Of a stretch of 64,000 nt of DNA, positions 35,517 to 45,165 are shown in pieces. This DNA is from Galdieria partita (lineage: Eukaryota > Rhodophyta > Bangiophyceae > Galdieriales > Galdieriaceae): positions 1-64,000 of the forward strand of contig BQMJ01000009.1 of NCBI GenBank assembly GCA_025991245.1, read 5' to 3'. Below the pieces are notes generated by a model. It made no database searches. It was not told the origin of the DNA and saw nothing but the letters and a program-made list of their open reading frames with translations. A program made the translations under genes and the position numbers. Position 1 is the stretch's first letter. Each line of letters starts with the position of its first letter.

Positions 35517-37580
35517 TCAGTGAAGGGAAGATTCTCGTATCCATCTTCGAAAATCATCCTGAGTCCACGATGTCTGAGACGTAGCTTGCGTTGAAGATTC
35601 CTCCAAATCTTTCGCACTCTCCTCCTCATTGACATTGAAGACTTCCGTTTCGTCATTTCTAAGACCAGTTCCTATTCCAATCCTACGACTTGGAGTAGAG
35701 GATTTTTGCAGTTTGGGAGGTTTTGAACGTTTGACAATGATCTTCTGACCTAAAAACATTGACTGATCCGCCTTCAAGGCTTCTAAAACACCTGTATCAT
35801 TCTGAAATTCAACATAACCAAAACCTTTCGGTACCCCTTCCTTGTCCTTGACAAGTCGAGCTTCTAAAAAGCCATTAACAGATTGAAAAAGAGATTGAAA
35901 CTCCTCTTCGGTAGTTGTTTTGGGTAAGTTACTAACGAATATAGTATGAACGTCCTTATGCCACTTTCTAGCTCCGAAAGAAGAATCCCGCGGTGATTTT
36001 GATAAAGACGAAATGATTTGATTATCCGAATCTTCTTTCTTGGTTTTCATCCGTTTAGATTTGTTTCGATATTCTTCTCTTTGTGAAGATAAAGGATTTG
36101 CTATTGAGCTTGGTAAAGGTTGCTTAGAAATTCGTCTACAAAAAGTCTTCCGTTCGCTTGTGACTTTAAGCGCCTTTTCATATTGAGAAATATCGCCATA
36201 AAGACCTTCGAATCCAATCCATTCTTGTGCTAATATCTCTACTTCTTCTACAAGAGTATGAATACCTCTTCTAAATAACCTTCGTGCATTTTCATACTGT
36301 TGTTGATGTATTTCCCATTGGATATATCGTAACCAAGTGTTTGCAAGCTTCCCATGTTTTCGGAGCATTTGTTCCCAAACATTTCGAATACTTTCCAAAG
36401 TTTCCTTAAGAACAACTTGAAAGCAACTTGCTATAAACCTTAAAATTTGACAGTTTGGATCAGCTGAAGCCAGAACATCGTTATCAAAAGTTTTTTGGAA
36501 ATCGTTTAGAATTTCTGAAAAATATTTCTTGTCAAGCCTTTCATCAGCACAAAGTCGCCTCAAACAATGCAAATAGCTAAATGACAATTCTACTAAATGC
36601 TCAGGAAACATTGACATAACTGACCAGGCTTTCCAAAATATATTCGATAATTCATGAAAGCCATGATCACTTCTTTCTTGAGATCTCATAGCATATTTTG
36701 CAATCTCCAAAGAATTGGGAACACATGAAAACGCCTTCCTTGCAACTTGTGTATTCAAGTTAGATGAGGGTAAGTATTCAGTCAAGAAACCCAAATAGAG
36801 CAACCACAAGTCAGGTACATAGTAACAGCTTCTTAAACCTCGTTCATATATCATTTTGGCTCGCATCAAGTCAACAGTAGTTTCAAACTCTGCATACATC
36901 TTCCACGTATTCACTACGCTTTCCATTTCTATGATTTGCTCAGCTTCTTTGGATATGTCTAGTTGGGATATCAACTCTTCATATTTGTTCCTTTCTTCTC
37001 TCTTTCTCTGGTTTCTTGCTATTCGTTGACGTATCTCTTCGTCCGCCGCTTCTAACAACACTTCGGGGTATCTTGCAAAGGGTAAAGAAGCACAACGTAA
37101 CTTTAACTTGCTTACGTTGTCCTTGTTCCCATATTTGTCTTCGAAATCCCAATATTTCTCAAATATTTTCCAACCATCTCGAAAATCCAGTGCTACTTGG
37201 GTGACTGCCTGTTCGAATCTCTCACGTACAACGTTCTCAGATAGTTTGCCATATTCAAAGAGTTCCACGGAAAGGTCCAAATACAACGACCATATTTCAA
37301 AAGAATACAAAGTTTCGTTGAGGGCTCGTTCCACAACTTCCAAACCACGTGTGTTGGCACTTTCAAGGTCTTGCCGCAGCAAACGTTTCCTCTCATCGTT
37401 TATCCACTGCAGCCATATCTCTGGGGGAAGGAAATATTCTTGTGAGAAGTTTTGATAAGCTTGATTTAAAGCAACCAGGTCATTTTCGTTCCTTAGCTGT
37501 TCTAAAGTATTTAACCAGTCTTGGTAAGTTTCCAAAGTTTCTAAGCTACCATTCTCGTGATCTACGGGATTCCCACTCAT
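35517..37580 (-). CDS. SART3/Prp24-like HAT-repeat and RRM splicing factor
   Basis: A single exon of 687 residues from the ATG at 37,580 (an earlier in-frame ATG would add 19 hydrophobic residues). The first 500 residues are half-a-TPR (HAT) repeats with W/Y-rich helices such as WLQWINDERK, FEIWSLYLDLSV, WKMYAEFETT and WLRYIQWEIH. A basic linker (KSKRMKTKK) then leads into one RRM with RNP2 TIFVSNL and RNP1 KGFGYVEF. The C-terminus ends with DDFRRWI, like the Lsm-binding box of Prp24. The likely role is U4/U6 snRNP reassembly in the nucleus. Human SART3 has two RRMs; only one is visible here. Confidence 0.8.
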   Translation of the reverse strand: MSGNPVDHENGSLETLETYQDWLNTLEQLRNENDLVALNQAYQNFSQEYFLPPEIWLQWINDERKRLLRQDLESANTRGLEVVERALNETLYSFEIWSLYLDLSVELFEYGKLSENVVRERFEQAVTQVALDFRDGWKIFEKYWDFEDKYGNKDNVSKLKLRCASLPFARYPEVLLEAADEEIRQRIARNQRKREERNKYEELISQLDISKEAEQIIEMESVVNTWKMYAEFETTVDLMRAKMIYERGLRSCYYVPDLWLLYLGFLTEYLPSSNLNTQVARKAFSCVPNSLEIAKYAMRSQERSDHGFHELSNIFWKAWSVMSMFPEHLVELSFSYLHCLRRLCADERLDKKYFSEILNDFQKTFDNDVLASADPNCQILRFIASCFQVVLKETLESIRNVWEQMLRKHGKLANTWLRYIQWEIHQQQYENARRLFRRGIHTLVEEVEILAQEWIGFEGLYGDISQYEKALKVTSERKTFCRRISKQPLPSSIANPLSSQREEYRNKSKRMKTKKEDSDNQIISSLSKSPRDSSFGARKWHKDVHTIFVSNLPKTTTEEEFQSLFQSVNGFLEARLVKDKEGVPKGFGYVEFQNDTGVLEALKADQSMFLGQKIIVKRSKPPKLQKSSTPSRRIGIGTGLRNDETEVFNVNEEESAKDLEESSTQATSQTSWTQDDFRRWIRESSLH

Positions 37581-37960
37581 GGAAACAACAATTTTGGGTT
37601 GGGACTTGCTATTGAATGAATATATCCATATCAACATTCCTTGTATATATATTTATAGATAATATATTGGGATAGTTGTCTATTGTAATATATGTAGATT
37701 GATTGTTCATATTGAAAAGGATATGTAAAGAGGTGATTGTTCAATCAAAGAGTCATCATCCATATAGATATCCTATAGCCTATTTTATAAAGCTATTCAA
37801 AGATATTCCCAAATGAAATCCATTTGGTCAGCACAGAATTTGTGGTGCATTTTGCTACGCGTGTCCTCCATTTCTTATTGTTGAGAAGGATTAGGAAACG
37901 GTGACGGTTCACTGCTTCGAATAGGCTGCTTATTTGGGAAACAAGAGCATTCAAGTCGCT
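37581..37960. promoter_or_regulatory. Divergent promoter region
   Basis: 380 bp between the starts of the splicing factor (minus) and the Cys-cluster protein (plus). It contains a very AT-rich stretch with TATATATATTTATAG near 37,643-37,660, placed for the minus-strand gene. No small gene was seen. Confidence 0.45.
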
Positions 37961-39004
37961 ATGCCAGATGCTTCTGTTTCTTCCCTAGTTTACAAACTTG
38001 CAACTCTACAGAAGAAGAACCAAAGGGACGCTGACCAGAACTGCACCACGGTTTCACAAGGTAGGCTACCCAGAGAACCTTCGCCCGCGTTGCTGGAGTC
38101 AAATCCTTATACTTCCCATAACAACTCAAAGGCAAATTCTTGGAGTACTCTTACATACAACTCAGAGAGAAAGAGACGAGCAACACTTCCCGACTTTCTG
38201 GAAGAAGCAACCACTGCAACGATCACTGGAACTCCCAACTATGGAAGCTCTTGGTTTATGAATATTTGCGAATCTTGTGGGGCCGTTCATGACGGTCTAT
38301 ATGGCAGTGGTAGGTTCTGTAGTAAACACTGTGCAAAGGGAGTGGGAGCACGATGTAAATGGAATATGGTGAAAGCAAATACTAGTCATTCCAAAGAAGA
38401 ATATCAATATGTGAGCGAGGCCAATACAGAGAAGAGAACAAGCGAATCTGGGAAAACACTACAAGACACTAAAGCTGTAAATAGTTGTGATCCGTTGCGT
38501 AGGCTGTGTCTTTTGGCAGAAAATGAAAAGAAATTGTTGGCTTCAGAAGACGAGTCAAAACCAGAAATGGAAACTAAGCTTAAAAAGAGACTTTATAAGT
38601 ATCAGCTTTGGTTACTGGAACAGCAAAGAAATTGCTACGTCGTGGACAACTTGCCAAAAGGAACGGATTGTGTTTCAGTTGTAATAGACGACTCACAAGA
38701 ACTAGAAAAGGATGCTTCTGATCGAAACTTGCCTCATTCAAAAGCTTCTCAATGGAGTGAAGGTCCTGTTAGGACTAATCTTTCTACCACAAGTTCCTAT
38801 GAGGAACCAACTATTGGAATAATACAAGAACATGGCGAGTTTTCCGTTCAAAATCTTCTTAATAATCCAACAGAGTCATTTGAAAGTAGTTCTTGTACAA
38901 GTCTACATGATAGACAATGGAGACTACCTCCTTTTACCACGTTGGAGAAGGCAGCTGAACAAGGAGACCGTAAATTTGCGTTAAGAAAGTGGAATCGTCG
39001 TTAA
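37961..39004 (+). CDS. GSGRFCS-type Cys-cluster protein
   Basis: A single exon of 347 residues, mostly low-complexity and probably disordered (Ser, Glu, Lys rich). The one conserved island, around residues 103-130, reads CESCGAVHDG, then LYGSGRFCSKHCAKG. This is a CxxC...CxxxC zinc-ribbon-like cluster with the GSGRFCS core known from plant, fungal and protist regulatory proteins. A charged helical stretch follows (KLKKRLYKYQLWLLEQQR). It is probably a nuclear or DNA/RNA-associated factor, but the function is unknown. The ATG at 37,961 is the first in frame; an upstream TTG frame was ignored. Confidence 0.6.
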   Translation: MPDASVSSLVYKLATLQKKNQRDADQNCTTVSQGRLPREPSPALLESNPYTSHNNSKANSWSTLTYNSERKRRATLPDFLEEATTATITGTPNYGSSWFMNICESCGAVHDGLYGSGRFCSKHCAKGVGARCKWNMVKANTSHSKEEYQYVSEANTEKRTSESGKTLQDTKAVNSCDPLRRLCLLAENEKKLLASEDESKPEMETKLKKRLYKYQLWLLEQQRNCYVVDNLPKGTDCVSVVIDDSQELEKDASDRNLPHSKASQWSEGPVRTNLSTTSSYEEPTIGIIQEHGEFSVQNLLNNPTESFESSSCTSLHDRQWRLPPFTTLEKAAEQGDRKFALRKWNRR

Positions 39005-39703
39005 GTGAATGATCCAGGGGAAGAACTTATTTGATATTATCTAACTGAGTTATCAGGCAGCAACAGTCTTGTCTACTGTTTGATAGTAACAACAGTGCAA
39101 TATTCCAGTCTAAGTGTTTTCGAAGCTATGTTACTTGTGTGTAAAAGTGTTTAGCAACTGATTATCACTTCATTGCTATATGGTACAAGTACACTTGGTT
39201 TGAAACAAAACCTGGTTCTTTATCAAGTTCTCTGGGAACCCTCGGAAATACTGTGAAACTCCACCAAAAAGATAGATATTTCACACTACTTGAGAAGCCG
39301 TCAAAACTCTTGCAAAAAGTTATCTCAACTCCGCTATCCGAGGAATTCCTTCCATTACTTCGAACGCTGTCTCATCTTTCTTCTCTTTCGCTTCAAACGC
39401 CGTGTTCTCTTCTTTTTCCACTTGGCACGCATAGTTGCGCTTCAGTTACCACAAACAGTACTGTTTACCCAAAACTTGAATACTTTCGACATCAAAATAT
39501 CAATACTATTTGTCTTACCTTTCTTTCACTTTCCAACTCCAGTTGCCAGCGACGTCGAACACCAAATCGTCAATGAAACAATGAAACAAAGGCCATTGGA
39601 ACACTCGGACCAAGTAAGTGATAGCGGTCTTCGCCTTATTCGAGCTATACTATCTTTCATATTCTTTCGGTTGACTATTGTAAACAAGTTAGGACTAGGA
39701 GAA
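39005..39703. other. Spacer with open frame running into PIN4
   Basis: 700 bp without a recognised gene. A frame open from 39,290 runs in phase into the PIN4 start at 39,704 and contains an upstream ATG near 39,580. That could give a longer N-terminus, but the sequence is not conserved-looking and is treated as leader. Confidence 0.4.
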
Positions 39704-40174
39704 ATGGGAAATAAAAAGTCCAACAAAACACAAGTCAAAGACAAAGAAATGAAGACTTGCAACTTTGTAAAGGTTTGTCAGATCACTTCCAATTGATAAA
39801 GTTCTCATCAAACTTTGTTTCAAGGCACGTCATATATTATGCGAAAAACAAGGAAAAATTATGCAAGTCTGGAATATTATTGACACTGAATATCTTCAAC
39901 TCGATAAGAATATACCACCCACTAAATTCGGTGAGTTGGCAATGCAGTATAGTGAGTGTAGTTCTGCAAAGAAAGGTGGCGATCTTGGGTGGTTCCCTCG
40001 TGGAAAAATGGAGCCCACTTTTCAATCGGTTGCCTTTAGTACTCCTCAAGGCAAAGTTAGTCAACCTTTCAAAGGAGCCAATGGCTGGCATATGTAAGTA
40101 TTTCCTTTTCGCCCACTCCAACTATTGAAAATGTTGCATCTTCAAGTATTCTTGTTGAAGGTCGTCGAGCCTGA
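39704..40174 (+). CDS. PIN4: Parvulin peptidyl-prolyl isomerase, Par14 type
   Basis: Exons 39,704-39,772, 39,825-40,093 and 40,147-40,174 give 121 residues (introns 52 and 53 bp). The N-terminus is a short basic tail as in Par14. The parvulin domain follows: ARHILCEKQGKI, FGELAMQYSECSSAKKGGDL, GWFPRGKM, FQSVAFSTPQGKVSQPF, and GWHIILVEGRRA at the end. It isomerises Xaa-Pro bonds in nucleus and cytosol (ribosome biogenesis in animals). The final exon overlaps the last coding exon of the GRASP gene on the other strand by 28 bp. The shift from one frame to another is removed cleanly by the two introns. Confidence 0.92.
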
Positions 40175-41342
40175 TTTAGTTTGTTTGTTTGGGTCGTCAA
40201 TATCAGGGACTTGTTCCAAGTTCCGTGCCTCAAAGGAAGAAGGCGATCGAGTATCGTAAAACTCTTCAGTTGTCGTATCCATGCTGTTGGAGTGTGTCGT
40301 GTCTTTCGTGCTGCTATCGTTGCTTTCCACACTATTGGGAGTATTCGGTGTTTCAATAGTTTCTGTATGTTTACTATGTCGTGTTCTCGTCTTGGAAATA
40401 TTTCTTCTGGGTAGTTGATGAAGTAGACCTTTCGCTAATTCACATCCTATTTGTATGAGTTCATGATTGGTGACCAACGGATAAGGCATATATACCTAAT
40501 AATGGTGTTCCTTCCTCCGTTATTTCAGGTTCTACAGAAATTATTCTCTGTAGTTTGCTTCATCAATGTCTAAAAACTTGTGTTCAAAAGATCTACTTAC
40601 CACTTTTCCAGTAGCCTGTGACCAAACCATCAGATCCAGTGAATTCTGTAAATGTGCCGCATCATAAACCTGATCAAGTTAGTAGGAACAGTTGGAATCT
40701 CAATATCATCTTACCAACTGAGGAAGAGTATCATAACTACGGAAGGCCACACTGGGTGTGCCAACAATATAATCCAACTGTGGCATAAGACCTAATAATA
40801 TGTTATAATACAATAATAGAAATTACACCAAACAACCTACCCACTTCATCTGCCGGACTATTGGGTACAACACTCATCACATGCCAAGTGTATTCTGCTG
40901 CTTCAAAAAGTGACTCATATCTAACAATCACTCCGAGATAGCCCATATCTTTCGTTGGCTTATTTACAACCAATAGGACCTTGGACAAACAAAGTGAAAA
41001 GATGTCTTTAGAACACTTAATACTTATAATACCTCTCGTTCCTCTTCATCAAGACAGTTCCAAACCACCAATTTGACTTGATGTCCTGTCTTCTCTTCTA
41101 AATATTCCATTATTCTTTCTTCCTCTTCTTCAACAATCAAATCGTCAACTGCAACAATGAAATCTTCATAAGCTCTCAGTCCTGCTCTCATCCCAGACCC
41201 GTTCTCCAAGAGCTATTGCATAACTTTATTCTTTTAAGACAAAGTGAATAAGACTTACTTTCATTATACGATATCCATAGTGACCTTCTAGTTCATCACT
41301 GTCCACTTCGCTGTTTGCGGACTTGGAACTTTCAATACCCAT
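40142..41342 (-). CDS. GRASP Golgi reassembly stacking protein
   Basis: Seven exons: 41,342-41,259; 41,212-41,033; 40,979-40,841; 40,791-40,715; 40,669-40,601; 40,547-40,496; 40,446-40,142. They encode 301 residues, with introns of 45-53 bp. The protein starts MGIESSKS, fitting N-myristoylation of Gly2. Two tandem PDZ-like domains follow: ENGSGMRAGLRAYEDFIVAV, LVVWNCLDEEEREV, MGYLGVIVRY, WHVMSVVPNSPADEVG and LMPQLDYIVGTP, then GCELAKGLLHQLP. The end is Ser/Thr/Asp-rich, like the regulatory tail of GRASP55/65. It tethers Golgi membranes and aids unconventional secretion in animals and fungi. The WGG motifs usual in the family are not evident. Confidence 0.88.
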
Positions 41343-41495
41343 CTAATGGATAATCTATTTCACTTGTTCAACAACGAAACCAATTCCTAGTCAATATTGG
41401 TTTCCACTGGAAAGACTAATCAAAGATAAAAGTTTCATATTGTAGATATATATTGAAAATGGAAAGGACCGAATATTGAAATTGTCTTTGTGGAT
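41343..41495. promoter_or_regulatory. 153-bp bidirectional promoter region
   Basis: Separates the ATGs of GRASP (minus) and TFB1 (plus). It is AT-rich with TATATATATTGAAAA near 41,445-41,460 on the + strand. It must serve both genes. Confidence 0.45.
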
Positions 41496-43117
41496 ATGAG
41501 ACAAGAGACAACTCTCTTAGCGGAAAAGTCAGCTTCTTTTCATAAACGTCCAGGAACGTTAAAGATTTTCGAGAATAGTGTTGCCTGGAATCCTTCTTCA
41601 CAAGCTGAGGTATTGGTATGGGTTTTATCGACGTTAATACTTATTGGTCTTTTATTTGTAGCGTCAAGATTCTGTTTGGTTGTCATTGTCTGATGTAAAG
41701 AGTCAGATGGTCTCTGCACAGGGAAGTAAGCAGGTAAGGAAGAGTGTGTAAGAATACTGCAAGATCTTGTCTTAGTATAGTACAGGCACTGCTGAAGCTG
41801 GCAATGCTCAACAGTTCGGACAGCTACGTATTTGAATTTGTACGAGCTGCCAAGCCAGACTTTGTTTCTAGAGACGAAATAAAAGACATCATATCGAGAC
41901 AGTTGGCAAGACTGAAGGCTGCAAAAGAGGAAAGGTAATAGTGTTGCACCTTGTAAGATTGCTATTCAAGTGAATATGTTTTGTATAGTGGCACAACACA
42001 AGGATCACAGAAAGAAGCGGAAGACTTCAAAACTACTGTGTCACCTGAAGAAGCAAAGAGAAGGCTGGAAATATTAAGAAGACGCCCAGAACTGCAACGA
42101 ATACATATGAGTCTAGTAGGAGGAGTACTTATTTCAGATGCTCATTTCTGGAATGGCGTTCGATACAGACTACACCAGTCGGAACGAGAGTTGTTGAATA
42201 ATGGTTCGTATTATTCTTTTGTGTTGATATTTTGTGGTGGAATCTGATTCTTTGTAAGAAGAAGAACAGGCCTCCGTAAAGCAGACTCGAGGAGTATCTT
42301 CAGAGATTCTTTCAGAAATCAACCCAGTGGAACAGAAAGGGAAAACTGTGAAGTATCGGTTGACTCAGGATATCATTCACAAGATATTTCTAGAAGATCC
42401 AGCAGTCCATCTCGCGTTTCAGAATTATGTACCTAGTAAGATGTCGGAACAAGCATTCTGGACCCAATATTTTCAAAGTCGTTATATTCGACAAGGGAAG
42501 AAATCCGGCAAGTTTCTTATTTACTCTTTTTCTTTTAGTCTGACTTGTATTGAAAGCAGGATCAGAGAAAGATGATATTTTTACACCCTTTGATTCTCAA
42601 ATACAAGAAGGAAAGCATGTAAAGGATAAAAAGGAAATCTTGAAAGACGTAGAAAGTGAAATTAACCTGTTTCTTGATGACAAACCTTATCAAAGTGGTT
42701 ATGGAATTAATGAACATTCTGTAACTAGTCAGATTCGAGAGGTGAGGGCTGTCATTGTGTCTATCACGTGTCAAATGACCAATCCATTATGTGAAGAAGG
42801 AAGATCCTTCTCTGCCGTTACTTGAGAGATTGAACCGCCATAGCTCATTGGTAATAGAAGCAAGTAAGACAAGCAGTGCAAGTCCATATAGGGAAGACTT
42901 TGAGACACATGTAACGCAACAGTCGTACCAAAAACAAGAGCAACTCCTTAATTTTCCATATTCAGTTCTTCCCTCTGTACATTCCAAGTCGAATCAAAAA
43001 GTGCACAATTGGAATTATCTAGCAGCAAGTTTAAGGACTTTGCCTGGAAATTTGTTCATTGTAAAACCTTCAGAAGATGTTTCTCGAAGAGTACTAGAAG
43101 AGCTTTTTGATACTTAA
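41496..43117 (+). CDS. TFB1: TFIIH core subunit p62/Tfb1
   Basis: Seven exons: 41,496-41,609; 41,662-41,733; 41,786-41,934; 41,989-42,203; 42,259-42,507; 42,560-42,741; 42,797-43,117. They encode 433 residues. An N-terminal PH-like domain (KRPGTLKIFENSVAWNP, YVFEFV) is followed by two BSD domains. The first has RRRPELQRIHMSLVGG and ISDAHFW; the second has LAFQNYVPSKMSEQAFW, then FQSRY. LPLLERLNRHSSLVIEA near the C-terminal third is also family-typical. The protein acts in RNA polymerase II transcription and nucleotide excision repair. The intron at 42,508-42,559 is GC-AG with donor G|GCAAGT. The acceptor of the last intron could be three bases later. Confidence 0.87.
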
Positions 43118-43315
43118 TCTTGTATCACTCTATCAAGGCATGTGTTATGACAGTTAATGAAGGGAGCTGTAATAGTACAGAGAATATTTCATACTATACT
43201 GACGTATGATTGAGCTTCTTGGAACAATGACTCTAATGAAAACTACTGTTTCAGAAGACAAATTTATTATGTAGATGATGCTGGGCACATTGGCCCATTC
43301 CAAGTTATATCTGGC

Positions 43316-43892
43316 TTAATATGCTGACTGCGATGAAACTTGCTGTGTTTGATAAACTTGTTGCGAAGGAGTGACTTGCACTGGTGACACTTGCTGATAG
43401 CATGAGGAGCCTATTTCCGAAGTTATAAAGCAATAACAATTTCAGAATATATACACTTACATTCAATGCAGCACTTGACGGGAACGGAAACACAAGAAGA
43501 AGGTGCTGGGGCAGGAGCTACCGATTGGGAAGAATAACCACCTCGGGATACTTCATTGCGTCCGTATGCTGATGAAACTTGTTGACTTTGTACAACTTGT
43601 TGAGTCTGGATAACTTGTTGAGTTTGTACAACTTGTTGAGTTTGAATAACTTGTTGAGTTTGTACAACTTGTTCACAGATCTGTGTGTACTGGCCTAGAT
43701 GACTTATAAGTACTGACTCTTGATGACGTTTAGATACTTACAGCTCAACTTGCAACAGCTAGTACTAGGAGCGGGACGTGGTGCCTGGTAACCACCTCTC
43801 ATAAAGGCACCCAAAGTATCTTCTAGAGGTGAAGCTTGGATAGTAATAGCGCAAAGAGCTACAACGAGGAACGCGAAGACTGCAGTTTTCAT
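43316..43892 (-). CDS. Secreted RGGY/CC-C modular protein, copy A
   Basis: Exons 43,892-43,742, 43,694-43,461 and 43,410-43,316 give 159 residues. A clear signal peptide comes first (MKTAVFAFLVVALCAITIQA), then FMRGGY, a proline-rich bit, SCCKLSC, QYTQIC, and five 6-residue repeats of V[VI]Q[TS]QQ. A second module follows: SRGGY, APAPAPSSC, VPVKCCIEC, SSCYQQ, then a Gln/Ser tail with more QQV. Both introns (47 and 50 bp) are phase 1 and split the third Cys codon of each CC-C motif. Copy B near 49.3 kb has the same plan. It is probably an extracellular or cell-wall protein; no known family was recognised. Confidence 0.82.
43579..43668 (-). repeat. 18-bp coding tandem repeat (VVQTQQ)
   Basis: Five 18-bp units inside exon 2 of secreted protein A encode V[VI]Q[TS]QQ. 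VVQTQQ and VIQTQQ alternate, making a 36-bp higher-order unit; the last unit is VVQSQQ. Copy B has a Pro/Tyr/Ser/Gln stretch here instead, so the spacer between the Cys modules evolves by repeat turnover. Confidence 0.85.
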
Positions 43893-44440
43893 AATGATCG
43901 TTGTTTCAACAAAGAATACTCTAAAGTAATGTGAACGATAGAGAAAAATTGGCTTCTTTTAAAAGCCAGTCCGTGGAAGATTCTTATGAAACGTGGAAGT
44001 CTGTTATCCATTCTGCATTGGTGTCTGCTTGTGGATTGAACAAGTGGAGTCAAAGGCTTTGTCTTCGGAGACATGGCCAAAATTTGTCTTTTCCTGCACC
44101 AATCGGTCAAAATGAGTGACGCTTCGTCCCATTTTCTCTTCACGAATGAGTGGAAGGAAGAGCTAAGGGACTTGTTATCTATTTTGAAATATATATACTA
44201 TTTCCTGTATATCTTATCACGAACATGTGCTACCAAGATAGCTTATAAACGGAATAAATGTATTGCTCACTAGAAAAATCAAAGTTCAACTTGGAGTTTT
44301 TGATATCAGTGACTCTTCGACACTGAACCGACACATGGAGGAAAGTCATTGGTTTATTCTGACGTGGTGGCAATTTCTTTTATAGTTCCTTTTATACAAC
44401 ATTTGTTGTGCCGTCTTTTTGTTTCGTACGAAGACAAACA
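43893..44440. promoter_or_regulatory. Divergent region between secreted A and FAS1 genes
   Basis: 548 bp that must hold the promoters of two secreted-protein genes. Overlapping plus-strand frames (43,931-44,119 and 44,073-44,273) lack a good ATG or motif and are not annotated. Nothing else was recognised. Confidence 0.4.
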
Positions 44441-45048
44441 ATGGCATTCAACAAAATATTGCTTATTTCTGCATGGCTTTCAGTTTTGTTGAGTGTGAGT
44501 TTGGCTGCTTCCAACACTACAACAATATACTCGTTACTTCAGAGCCGACAAGACTATACTTTTACGGTACAAAGCATGGAACTGACCAATCTGACAAGCT
44601 TATACAATAATACTTTACTTAACTTCACGTTCCTTGCGTCTAATGACACTGCCTGGGAGAATTCGTCAGCCAATGCCACAGGTGCACTGAGTGCAGCCAA
44701 GCAAAACGTATCCGGAGCAATAGACTTCTTAGGCCGTTTACTAGTTGCCAACACAGTAAACCAAACGGTGCGATTCAGTTCTCTATCGAGTGGTACAACA
44801 AGTTTTGTTTCCTTGGCAGAATTGCCTCTTAACTTTACCAAAAATTCTACAGGTAAGAGAAGCTTATACGAAAGAAAAGTATCGTTAACGTAATCGTAGG
44901 AGACTCAGTTGAAGGTGACCCAGTCATTTCTCCGGATGTCGCAGCAGGCAACTCTGTAGTTCAGTTTCTAGAGTTTCTGCTAGTTCCACCAGCACCACCA
45001 ACAACAACTTCTGCACCTACTTCTGCTCCTACTTCAGTGGCAGCTTGA
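44441..45048 (+). CDS. Secreted fasciclin (FAS1) domain protein
   Basis: Exons 44,441-44,852 and 44,900-45,048 (47-bp intron) give 186 residues. It has a signal peptide (MAFNKILLISAWLSVLLSVS) and a single FAS1-like domain: TIYSLLQSR, FTFLASNDTAW (the FTVFAPTDxAF motif), then IDFLGRLLVANTVNQTVRFS and VVQFLEFLLVP at the end. A short Pro/Thr/Ser/Ala tail follows (APPTTTSAPTSAPTSVAA), a likely O-glycosylation site. About ten N-glycosylation sequons are present. FAS1 proteins act in cell adhesion and walls. Its neighbour on the other strand is also a secreted protein. Confidence 0.8.
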
Positions 45049-45165
45049 GTAGCGAACAAATTTAGTCTTCTTGAATACCAAAGAGTGTTCCCGCATAAGA
45101 GAATAAATGTCAATGAATGTATTGTTTTATTGCTTCAAACGATACTATTTTCCATTTAAGCTGTT

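Noticed and set aside
39253-39576. 107-codon plus-strand frame upstream of PIN4
   Set aside because: Starts at a non-ATG codon, low complexity, no motif; overlaps another open frame.
43931-44273. Two overlapping plus-strand frames between secreted protein A and FAS1
   Set aside because: The first frame has no ATG, and no splice pair makes a sensible protein. The region is more likely a divergent promoter.
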